Of a stretch of 6,164 nucleotides of DNA, positions 1 to 6,068 are shown in pieces (positions within the stretch are counted from its first letter, which is position 1; each line of letters begins with the position of its first letter). Source of the DNA: an uncultured Spirochaetia bacterium (GTDB taxonomy: Bacteria; Spirochaetota; UBA4802; JAGODF01); the NCBI GenBank assembly GCA_937967705.1, contig CALCJG010000161.1, positions 1 through 6,164 on the forward strand. The letters are read 5' to 3'. The position numbers and the translations under genes were made by a program. The notes below the pieces were generated by a model. It did no database searches. It worked only from the letters and a program-made list of their open reading frames with translations, and was not told where the DNA came from.

Positions 1-38
1 CCTTTTCCCCCTGGAAAACCGTCCACCCCGAAAGGGCG

Positions 39-64
39 AAAAAAACCCCGCCTGATCGGCGGGG
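39..64 (-). terminator. Intrinsic terminator of pstS
   Basis: On the minus strand a perfect 7-bp GC-only stem (GGCGGGG is the plus-strand right arm at 58-64, pairing with CCCCGCC at 46-52) closes a 5-base loop. It is followed directly by seven U residues, seen as the A run at 39-45 on the plus strand. It starts 28 bases past the pstS stop codon. This is the classical rho-independent form and is oriented only for leftward transcription, so the pstS transcript ends here and pstS is last in its unit. Confidence 0.92.
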
Positions 65-91
65 CTTCCCTTCGCTCTTATCTGATCATTC

Positions 92-919
92 TTAAAGCGG
101 AATAAACCCCGCTTCCTTGACCAGTTTCTGCCCTTCGGGACCCGTGATGTAATCCACGAAAGCCTTGGCATCCGGTTTGATCTTGCTCTCGTTAATGTAC
201 ATGTAGAGCTCACGGGAGATGGGGAACTTGCCGGATTTTCCGTTCTCGATGGTACCCACGACCTTGTTGACCGTCATCACCTTCACGCTGTCGTTGAGGT
301 AACCAAATCCCACATATCCGATCGCCTTGGGATTTGAGGAAACGGAGGATATGATGGCGCCGTTGGAGGCCTGAAGGAGGGCGTCCTTGCGCACGTCCTT
401 TTTCTTCATCACCTTCTCATGCCACACCTCATAGGTACCGGAGCTGGTATCCCGGGAAATGACGACGATCTTCTCATCCTTTCCGCCCACCTGCTTCCAG
501 TTGCTGATGGAACCGTCGTAAATCCCCTTGAGCTGATCCAGGGACAGGTCCTTCACCGGATTGGAGGGATGGATGATCGGCACGATCATGTCATAGGCAC
601 AGACGACCTTTTTGGGCTCCACACCCTTCTTTTTGGCCGCTTCGATCTCCTTGTCCTTCATGGCCCTGGAGGAGTTGGCGATATCACAGGTCCCGTCGAT
701 CAGAGCCTTGATCCCGTTGCCGGAACCGCTTCCCTCGATGGTTATGGATATCTTGTTAGTCTTCCTGTAAGCCTCCGCCGCCTTCTGTGTGATGGGGAGC
801 ACGGTCGTAGAACCCTTGATGACCACCTTGTTGCCCTTGTCTCTCGAACAGTAGAAAGAACCCAGAGCCACGACCGGCACCAGCAAGGCAAAGGATAATA
901 ATTTTAATCTCAATAACAT
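92..919 (-). CDS. pstS: Phosphate ABC transporter, phosphate-binding protein PstS
   Basis: This is the extracytoplasmic receptor that binds orthophosphate and hands it to the PstC-PstA channel. It has 275 residues, normal for the shorter PstS family that also includes many Gram-positive and spirochaete proteins. Residues 1-20 form a basic, hydrophobic signal peptide. C24 could be a lipidation site, but the preceding residues (G-S-F-Y) are a poor lipobox. Phosphate-site motifs are visible: GSTT at 36-39, GSGSGNG at 63-69, D79 in the DGTCDIA segment, and R156 with S160-G161-T162, which keeps the R-x3-SGT spacing of E. coli PstS. The start is set by an AGGGAGGT ribosome site nine bases upstream. 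The gene is divergent from pstB and is separated from pstC and pstA, with which its product must work. A row of 11-bp-spaced repeats upstream suggests Pho control. The function call is firm; the mode of membrane anchoring is not. Confidence 0.95.
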   Translation of the reverse strand: MLLRLKLLSFALLVPVVALGSFYCSRDKGNKVVIKGSTTVLPITQKAAEAYRKTNKISITIEGSGSGNGIKALIDGTCDIANSSRAMKDKEIEAAKKKGVEPKKVVCAYDMIVPIIHPSNPVKDLSLDQLKGIYDGSISNWKQVGGKDEKIVVISRDTSSGTYEVWHEKVMKKKDVRKDALLQASNGAIISSVSSNPKAIGYVGFGYLNDSVKVMTVNKVVGTIENGKSGKFPISRELYMYINESKIKPDAKAFVDYITGPEGQKLVKEAGFIPL

Positions 920-928
920 GGAAATGCT

Positions 929-936
929 ACCTCCCT
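929..936 (-). promoter_or_regulatory. Ribosome binding site of pstS
   Basis: The minus strand reads AGGGAGGT here, nine bases before the ATG at 919. It is a strong Shine-Dalgarno match and fixes the pstS start. Confidence 0.85.
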
Positions 937-955
937 AAATGGTTTAATCTTGATG

Positions 956-978
956 ACAATAAGCTTTCGGGACGTAAA
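956..978 (-). promoter_or_regulatory. Candidate pstS promoter (-10 with activator site in place of -35)
   Basis: On the minus strand TATTGT (956-961) is a 4/6 match to a sigma-70 -10 box. It lies 11 bases after the last TTTACG repeat (973-978). No good -35 hexamer sits 17 bases upstream, as expected for an activator-dependent promoter. In E. coli pstS the distance from the last Pho half-site to the -10 is similar. Transcription would start near 949, giving a leader of about 30 bases that contains the ribosome site. This is inferred from geometry only. Confidence 0.45.
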
Positions 979-1011
979 GAATTTTTAAAGAAAGGTTAAA
1001 TTAAATATAAA
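973..1011 (-). promoter_or_regulatory. Putative PhoB binding array: four TTTA direct repeats at 11-bp steps
   Basis: On the minus strand TTTA starts four times at exact 11-base intervals: TTTATA from 1011, TTTAAC from 1000, TTTAAA from 989 and TTTACG from 978. On the plus strand these are TAAA at 975, 986, 997 and 1008. PhoB/PhoP-family regulators bind head-to-tail direct repeats with one helical turn between half-sites. The B. subtilis PhoP consensus is about TT(A/T/C)ACA with this period. The array ends where an activator of pstS would sit. The region is AT-rich, so some TTTA words arise by chance; the strict phase is what supports the call. Confidence 0.5.
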
Positions 1012-1044
1012 TATCCCCCTTGACCACGCCAGACAGCCTGAATA

Positions 1045-1085
1045 TTAACAAAATCTTTACAATATCACCATCTTTACTTTATATC
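1045..1085 (+). promoter_or_regulatory. Putative Pho box and promoter of the pstB-phoU-phoB-phoR unit
   Basis: TTAACA (1045-1050) and TTTACA (1056-1061) lie exactly 11 bases apart and both fit the Bacillus-type PhoP half-site TT(A/T/C)ACA. Continuing the same phase gives a degenerate ACCATC (1067-1072) and then TTTATA (1078-1083). TTTACA is also a 5/6 match to a -35 hexamer, and TATATC (1080-1085) 18 bases later is a possible -10. That would start transcription near 1092. Another -10-like word, TATAAG (1109-1114), lacks a -35. The choice between them cannot be made from sequence. Confidence 0.4.
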
Positions 1086-1092
1086 CCGCTGT

Positions 1093-1117
1093 TTCCTTAT
1101 AGACATTGTATAAGGAA
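1093..1117. repeat. Perfect 9-bp inverted repeat upstream of pstB
   Basis: TTCCTTATA (1093-1101) and TATAAGGAA (1109-1117) are exact inverted copies around a 7-base spacer, GACATTG. The right arm begins with the -10-like word TATAAG. No U tract follows, so it is not an intrinsic terminator. It could be an operator for a dimeric regulator or, if transcription starts near 1092, a stem-loop at the 5' end of the pstB mRNA. Its right end is 31 bases before the pstB start codon. The dyad is certain; its role is not. Confidence 0.6.
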
Positions 1118-1148
1118 GTCCGATTAAAAGTTCAATCTACAGGTTATC

Positions 1149-1904
1149 ATGGAAGAAAAAATCAGGGCAGAAAACCTCACCTTTTATTATGGTGATAACG
1201 CCGCGATCAAGAACATCAATCTCGCGATAAAACCCAATACCGTCATGGCCCTCATAGGACCCTCGGGCTGCGGCAAATCGACTTTCCTGCGGTGCATCAA
1301 CCGCATGAATGACATCATCCCCAACACCCGGGTGGAGGGGGATATTTACATTGACAGCGACTCCATCTTTCATTATAAATACGACGTGACCGGCCTCCGC
1401 AGGCGGGTGGGAATGGTTTTCCAGAAATCCAATCCCTTTCCCAAATCCATATTCGAGAACATCGCCTACGGCCTGAGGATCAACGGGATCACCAACAAGT
1501 ACGACATTGAATCGATCGTGGAGCAGTCCCTCAAGCGCACCGCCCTCTGGGGGGAAGTGAAGGATCGGCTGGGCAAATCGGCCCTGGGCCTCTCGGGAGG
1601 GCAGCAGCAGAGGCTCTGCATAGCGCGAACCATCGCCGTTCAGCCGGAAATAATCCTCATGGACGAGCCCGCATCGGCCCTGGACCCGATATCCACGCAG
1701 AAGATCGAGGAGCTGATACAGGATCTGAAGGTGAATTACACCATCATCATCGTAACGCACAACATGCAGCAGGCTGCAAGAGTGAGCGATTACACCGCCT
1801 TCTTCTATATCGGCGAGCTCATCGAGGTAAACAGAACAGAAGTCATCTTCACAAAACCGGAGAACGAGATGACGGAAAATTACATAACCGGGAAATTCGG
1901 TTGA
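1149..1904 (+). CDS. pstB: Phosphate ABC transporter, ATP-binding protein PstB
   Basis: This is the cytoplasmic ATPase that powers phosphate import through PstC-PstA. It has 251 residues, the usual PstB length. All ABC motifs are intact: Walker [10 protein letters not shown] (37-45), Q-loop Gln92 in a VFQKSNPFP segment close to the PstB-typical VFQ-x-PNPFP, signature LSGGQQQR (148-155), Walker B IILMDE (168-173), D-loop SALD (176-179) and switch His204 in VTHNM. The N-terminal stretch CINRMND (49-55) is also typical of PstB rather than of other ABC importers. The ribosome site is weak: only AGG at 1141-1143, five bases before ATG. It heads the rightward unit, 16 bases before phoU, and is separated from the permease genes pstC and pstA, which lie on the other strand. 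Confidence 0.96.
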   Translation: MEEKIRAENLTFYYGDNAAIKNINLAIKPNTVMALIGPSGCGKSTFLRCINRMNDIIPNTRVEGDIYIDSDSIFHYKYDVTGLRRRVGMVFQKSNPFPKSIFENIAYGLRINGITNKYDIESIVEQSLKRTALWGEVKDRLGKSALGLSGGQQQRLCIARTIAVQPEIILMDEPASALDPISTQKIEELIQDLKVNYTIIIVTHNMQQAARVSDYTAFFYIGELIEVNRTEVIFTKPENEMTENYITGKFG

Positions 1905-1920
1905 TCGAGGAGATTTACGC

Positions 1921-2577
1921 ATGATCACACATCTGGAACAGGAACTGGAAGCCGTCAAGTCGAAGGTATTCGAGATGTCCGACCTGGCCATTGAGGCCAT
2001 TTCGAAAGCCGTGGAATCGATGAAGAAGGGCGACACCAAGCTCGCGGAAAAGGTGATACAGGGAGACACGGAACTGGACCGTCTGGAGATCACCATCGAC
2101 GAGGAGTGCATCCGAATACTGGTGACCAAACAGCCCGCCGCCAAGGACTTGAGACTGGTAACCGCCTTTCTCAAGATCAACACCGACCTGGAGCGAATCG
2201 GCGACCTGGCCACCAACATCGCAAAGGAGACCATACGCCTGAACGGAAAACCTCCGGTCAAACCCCTCATTGACATCCCCCGCATGGCAGCCCTATGCAT
2301 TGAGATGATCAAGGAATCCTTCCTCGCTTTCAGCGAGCGGGACGTCACGAGGGCCAGAAACGTCATCGGACGGGACAAGGAGATTGACGAGCTCAATCTG
2401 CAAATATACCGTGAGCTCTTCTCCTATATGGCGGAGAACCCCCATAACATGTCCCAGTCCCTGGGTCTCATCATGGTCTCCAAGGCCCTGGAACGGATCG
2501 GCGACCACACAACCAATATCGCCGAAAGGGCCATCTATTACATCGAAGGGATCGATGTGCGCCATGAAGATGCCTGA
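1921..2577 (+). CDS. phoU: Phosphate signalling protein PhoU
   Basis: PhoU is a cytoplasmic, all-helical, metal-binding negative regulator that links Pst transporter state to PhoR and limits uptake when phosphate is plentiful. The protein has 218 residues and consists of two homologous three-helix repeats. The ExxxD metal-ligand motif occurs as E91-R-I-G-D95 (followed by LATNIAKE) and again as E191-R-I-G-D195 (followed by HTTNIAER), exactly 100 residues apart. This two-repeat pattern is the family hallmark. A GAGGAG ribosome site (1907-1912) stands eight bases before the ATG. It sits between pstB and phoB, in agreement with its role as connector between transporter and kinase system. No defect is seen. 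Confidence 0.96.
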   Translation: MITHLEQELEAVKSKVFEMSDLAIEAISKAVESMKKGDTKLAEKVIQGDTELDRLEITIDEECIRILVTKQPAAKDLRLVTAFLKINTDLERIGDLATNIAKETIRLNGKPPVKPLIDIPRMAALCIEMIKESFLAFSERDVTRARNVIGRDKEIDELNLQIYRELFSYMAENPHNMSQSLGLIMVSKALERIGDHTTNIAERAIYYIEGIDVRHEDA

Positions 2578-2637
2578 TAGGGATCAGCGAGTGAGACAAG
2601 CGCCGGCAGGAACGGGAAATCCCTGTGGAATAGAATC

Positions 2638-3333
2638 ATGAAACCATCAAAAAAAACCATCTTCGCCATCGATGACGAGGAGGACATCCTCGAAATCATC
2701 AAGGTCAACCTGACCGGTTCGGACTATGCCGTTCAGACTTTTACCTCGGCGGAAGGGGCCCTGGATGCGATGAAAAAAAACCTGCCGGATCTCATCATCC
2801 TCGACATCATGATGAGCGGTATGGACGGATATGAGATGTGCCGACACATACGCTCGGTACCGGAATACAGATCCCTTCCCATCATCTTCCTCTCCGCCAA
2901 ATCCGAGGAGTTCGACCGGGTTCTCGGCCTGGAGCTGGGGGGGGATGACTACATCACGAAACCCTTCGGCGTCAAGGAACTCCTCTCCCGCGTCAAGGCC
3001 GTTCTTCGGCGCTCCGCACCCCTTCCCTCATCCGGGGATACGGATACTCTCAAATATCTGGGCATCGAGCTGTCCCCGGAAAAATTCCAGCTCAAGATAG
3101 ACGGGGAGGAAACACGGGTCACCAAAACCGAGTTCGAGATCCTGCATCTCTTCCTTAAACATCGCGGAAAGATATACAGCCGCGACAACATCATCAACAG
3201 CATCCGGGGGCTGGATGTCTATGTGGTGGACCGGACGGTGGATGTTCACGTGATGAACCTCCGCAAAAAGCTCGGCAGGTACGGCCATCTCATCAAGACT
3301 TTTTCGGGAATAGGTTACGGCATTCAGGAGTAA
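2638..3333 (+). CDS. phoB: Phosphate-regulon response regulator, OmpR/PhoB family
   Basis: This is a DNA-binding transcriptional activator that is phosphorylated by its partner kinase. It has 231 residues. The N-terminal receiver domain (about 7-120) has acidic pocket D12-D13, phosphoacceptor D56 in the LILDIMMSGMDGYE segment, S86 and the invariant K108 in KPF. The C-terminal winged helix (about 135-231) contains the TKTEFEIL segment, the recognition helix around DRTVDVHVMNLRKKL (198-212) and the wing KTFSGIGYGI. Compared with E. coli PhoB as I recall it, the contact positions R200, R201 and R219 are M206, N207 and S223 here, so its operator may differ. It starts 60 bases after phoU with only a weak ribosome site (GTGGA near 2625-2629). 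The paralogue name rests on the neighbours phoU, phoR and pstB; the OmpR-family assignment itself is certain. Confidence 0.93.
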   Translation: MKPSKKTIFAIDDEEDILEIIKVNLTGSDYAVQTFTSAEGALDAMKKNLPDLIILDIMMSGMDGYEMCRHIRSVPEYRSLPIIFLSAKSEEFDRVLGLELGGDDYITKPFGVKELLSRVKAVLRRSAPLPSSGDTDTLKYLGIELSPEKFQLKIDGEETRVTKTEFEILHLFLKHRGKIYSRDNIINSIRGLDVYVVDRTVDVHVMNLRKKLGRYGHLIKTFSGIGYGIQE

Positions 3334-3350
3334 GGCCGGCCATCATCACG

Positions 3351-3355
3351 GGAGG
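3351..3355 (+). promoter_or_regulatory. Ribosome binding site of phoR
   Basis: GGAGG lies 12 bases before the ATG at 3368, somewhat farther than usual. No alternative ATG, GTG or TTG lies in frame between them, so the chosen start stands. Confidence 0.6.
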
Positions 3356-3367
3356 ATATCGCGGCCC

Positions 3368-5107
3368 ATGTTCAAAAAAATCGCCAACAGGATCATCATC
3401 TCCATCACGGTTCTCATAATCATCGCAATCTGTTTCCTGGCCGTTTTCATCGACAATCTCGCAAAGGACAATCACCAGCAGGTCATCAGACGGGAGATGG
3501 TGGAGAAGGTGCGCATACTCAAGCTCTTTCTCAGCAGCAACAGCGCTCTCGGCAACAGGATCATCCAGTCAGGCGACAAGACGTCGATCCGGGAGATATC
3601 CGAAATCATCAATCTCCGCATTTCCATCATTGACGGGAGCGGCAAAGTCCTCGCAGATTCCGCCGTGAACGATCCCGAGAATCTGGACAATCACATCTAC
3701 CGAAAGGAAATCATTGCCGCCCGGGAAAGGGGCAGCGGTGAGAGCGAGCGCTACAGCGATACGCTGAAAACGCCCATAAAATACTATGCCGAAAAACACG
3801 GGGATGTTTTCCTCAGGCTGGCAAAACCCATGAATGAAATCGAGGCCAGCCTGAAACTCCTGCACAGGGCCATTTTAATCATGGCTGTCTTTCTCATACT
3901 GATCTCCATACTCATGACGATACTGATCACCCGGCGCATCACCAAGCCGATCGTGGAAACCATAGGATTCGCGGAAACTTTCTCCCGGGGCGATTATTCC
4001 CACAGGATTCTCAACTACAACGACGACGACATCGGAACCCTGCAAAAGACCCTCAACCGCATGGCCGACACCATCATCGACAAGATGAACAATCTGATCC
4101 TGGAACAGAACAAGCTCCAGGTTACGATCGAGAACATACAGGACGGAATCTCCGTCATCGACAGCAGCAAGCGGATCATCATCGCCAACAAGGCCTTCTC
4201 CGCACTCCTGGGCATTCAGTCCAAAACGATACAGCGGGTCTACTACGAGGTCATCCGGGGCAGCTCCTTCAACTCAAAGATCGACTACAGCCTGACCCGG
4301 GGGGAGACGGTGACCTTTCAGGAGGAGACCCTGAACGGCCGGGTATGCGACGTCTTCATCACGCCCATACGGGAGGAGGCCGCAATACAGGGAATACTCA
4401 TCGTGCTCCATGACATCACCGAAAAGAAGCGCCTGGACAGGCTGAAGACCGACCTTGTGGGGAATCTCTCCCACGAATTGAAGACCCCTATTACCATACT
4501 GAAAGGCTATCTGGAAACCGTCATCGGTCACCTGAACGAGCCCGAGGTATGCCGTCCGTTTATTGATAAAGCCCTGATCAATGTTGACCGACAGAACTCC
4601 ATCATCAACGACATGATCAAGCTCAACATGCTCGAAACCCTGCCGTCGCTCCCGGAGGAGGAGATAGACCTGCGCCAGATCATCACAGGCTGCACAGACA
4701 TCCTTCAGCCCAAGGCGGCAGCGAAGGGAATAACGCTCCGTCTCGAGATCGGCGAACAGCCTCTCGTCACGCGGGGAAACCGCTTCCTCGGTGAGGAGGT
4801 CTTCTTCAACATCATCGACAACGCCATCAACTACAACGTTCCCGATGGGACCGTAACCGTCACTCTTATGCCGGCCGGGAAAGGAGGAGGCCGGATCATC
4901 AGCGTCGAGGACACGGGGATCGGCATCCCGTCCGAATCGGTTCCGCGGATCTTCGAACGCTTTTACCGCGTGGACAAGAGCCGTTCCCGGGCCACGGGCG
5001 GAACGGGCCTGGGCCTTTCCATCGTCAAGCACGCAGCAGATATTCTGGGGTGGGAGATCAGGGTCGAATCGCGCAATACAGGTACCCGGTTTTTTATCGA
5101 AATTTAA
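3368..5107 (+). CDS. phoR: Phosphate-regulon sensor histidine kinase PhoR
   Basis: This is a membrane histidine kinase/phosphatase that controls the neighbouring PhoB. It has 579 residues. Order of parts: membrane segment 1 (about 8-28), an extracytoplasmic domain of about 139 residues with an LRISIIDGSGKVLADS stretch typical of PhoR/Cache-like sensors, membrane segment 2 (168-188), HAMP linker (about 189-240), PAS domain (about 250-350), dimerisation domain with phosphorylated H369 in NLSHELKTPI, and the ATPase domain (about 470-579). The ATPase has the N box NIIDN (481-485), G1 box DTGIGIP (515-521), the IFERFYRVDKSRS F box and G2 box GGTGLGL (544-550). All catalytic residues are present. 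It follows phoB by 34 bases. E. coli PhoR (431 residues) lacks the large outer domain; this one has the architecture of B. subtilis PhoR and related proteins. It is last in the unit and converges with pstA. Confidence 0.94.
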   Translation: MFKKIANRIIISITVLIIIAICFLAVFIDNLAKDNHQQVIRREMVEKVRILKLFLSSNSALGNRIIQSGDKTSIREISEIINLRISIIDGSGKVLADSAVNDPENLDNHIYRKEIIAARERGSGESERYSDTLKTPIKYYAEKHGDVFLRLAKPMNEIEASLKLLHRAILIMAVFLILISILMTILITRRITKPIVETIGFAETFSRGDYSHRILNYNDDDIGTLQKTLNRMADTIIDKMNNLILEQNKLQVTIENIQDGISVIDSSKRIIIANKAFSALLGIQSKTIQRVYYEVIRGSSFNSKIDYSLTRGETVTFQEETLNGRVCDVFITPIREEAAIQGILIVLHDITEKKRLDRLKTDLVGNLSHELKTPITILKGYLETVIGHLNEPEVCRPFIDKALINVDRQNSIINDMIKLNMLETLPSLPEEEIDLRQIITGCTDILQPKAAAKGITLRLEIGEQPLVTRGNRFLGEEVFFNIIDNAINYNVPDGTVTVTLMPAGKGGGRIISVEDTGIGIPSESVPRIFERFYRVDKSRSRATGGTGLGLSIVKHAADILGWEIRVESRNTGTRFFIEI

Positions 5108-5202
5108 ATATTCTCGTAATATTGACCCACCCCAAATCCCGAAGGGAAGGACGGACAGGGGAGATCGGCCTCCTCAGAGAGCTCTCATGCCGGACTGCAA
5201 GC
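5108..5202. other. Convergent spacer between phoR and pstA, no clear terminator
   Basis: These 95 bases separate two converging genes. There is an AT-only inverted repeat (AATATT at 5107-5112 and 5118-5123), a stem of six pairs with one wobble in the region 5159-5176, and a perfect 10-base palindrome GAGAGCTCTC (5177-5186). None is followed by a U tract on either strand, so none is a convincing intrinsic terminator. Confidence 0.5.
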
Positions 5203-6060
5203 CTAACCTTTCATTCTTTTTCGAAAGCGGTACCGCAAAATCACCCCCGTCATGTTCAACAGAAGAACCAGGGCTATGAGGACGATGGCCGTTCCGTACT
5301 GCAGGGGGCGCGTGGCCTGTATATGAAGCCCGGCGGTGGCCATGACATAGATGTGATACGGCAGCGCCATGATCTCGTTAAAAACGGAAACCGGGAGATC
5401 CGGTGTGTAGAAGGCCGCGGCGGTAAACATGATGGGTGCCGTTTCCCCGGCCGCCCGCCCGAGAGAGAGCATGACACCCGTCAGGATGCCCGGCAGGGCG
5501 TTGGGAAGGATGATCTTGTAGATGGTCTGCCACCGGGTCGCTCCCAGGGAGAGCGATGCCTCGCGGTAGGTTCCCGGGACCACCAGAAGGGCCTCCTCCG
5601 TGGAGCGTATGATCACCGGAAGATTGAGAACCCCCAGCGTAAGGGAGCCCGCCAGGATGGAGGTCCCAAACCCCAGGAACACCACGAAGAGACTGAGGCC
5701 GAAAAGACCGAAGACGACGGAGGGCACCCCTGCCAGGTTGTTTATCCCCAGCCGGATGATTTTGACCAGCCGGGGATTCCTCGCATACTCCGTGAGATAG
5801 ACCGCCGTGATGATTCCCACGGGGATGGATATGACCGAGGACCCGATCATGAGATAGAAAGTGCCGAGCAGAGCCGGGAGTATTCCCCCGGCAGTCATCT
5901 CGTTGCGGGGCATCTCCGTGAGGAATTCCCAGGAGAGGGCGGAATAACCGCTCTTGACGATATAACCGATCATAAAGACCAGGAAGGCGATGATGACGAA
6001 GGAGGAGAGTCTGAGGAGGCTGAAGACGGTCTTTTCTGCAATTTGCGTTCTGGCTTTCAT
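5203..6060 (-). CDS. pstA: Phosphate ABC transporter, permease protein PstA
   Basis: This is one of the two inner-membrane channel subunits of the phosphate importer and pairs with PstC. It has 285 residues with about six hydrophobic membrane spans, the first near 12-34 and the last near 256-275, and a basic C-terminal tail. The binding-protein-dependent permease (EAA) loop that docks on PstB is clear: REASLSLGATRWQTIYKI starting at E167-A168, with G173, leading to LPNALPGI. PstA-typical stretches AGVPSVVFGLFGL (110-122) and GRAAGETAPIMFTA (201-214) identify it as PstA rather than a general permease. It begins eight bases after the pstC stop; the best ribosome site, AAGGAG, lies inside the last pstC codons 14 bases upstream, so translation is likely coupled to pstC. 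Its stop is TAG at 5203-5205. It is convergent with phoR. Confidence 0.95.
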   Translation of the reverse strand: MKARTQIAEKTVFSLLRLSSFVIIAFLVFMIGYIVKSGYSALSWEFLTEMPRNEMTAGGILPALLGTFYLMIGSSVISIPVGIITAVYLTEYARNPRLVKIIRLGINNLAGVPSVVFGLFGLSLFVVFLGFGTSILAGSLTLGVLNLPVIIRSTEEALLVVPGTYREASLSLGATRWQTIYKIILPNALPGILTGVMLSLGRAAGETAPIMFTAAAFYTPDLPVSVFNEIMALPYHIYVMATAGLHIQATRPLQYGTAIVLIALVLLLNMTGVILRYRFRKRMKG

Positions 6061-6068
6061 AACGTTCT

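Noticed and set aside
945..962. E. coli-type Pho box half-site TTGTCATCAAG on the minus strand
   Set aside because: Only one TGTCA word is present, with TTAAAC rather than TGTCA one turn away. It overlaps and runs past the likely -10 of pstS, the wrong side for an activator site.
1137..2396. Long minus-strand open frame of 419 codons opposite pstB and phoU
   Set aside because: It lies wholly antisense to two genes with intact family motifs. Its translation is low-complexity, Ser/Arg-rich at the start, and no domain is recognisable.
2601..2637. Nested short inverted words (GGGAAATCCC, CAGG/CCTG) in the phoU-phoB gap
   Set aside because: The stems are only three to four pairs with no U tract. 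They are too short to call an attenuator or operator.
2384..2641. Small plus-strand open frame spanning the phoU-phoB gap
   Set aside because: Most of it is the shifted frame of phoU. It has no ribosome site and a Ser/Pro-rich translation typical of a shadow frame.
4274..5032. Minus-strand open frame of 252 codons opposite phoR
   Set aside because: It is antisense to the PAS and kinase domains of phoR, which carry every catalytic box. It has no recognisable domain of its own.
5107..5123. AATATT inverted repeat after the phoR stop as a terminator
   Set aside because: The six-pair stem is all A-T, each arm is self-palindromic, and no U run follows.
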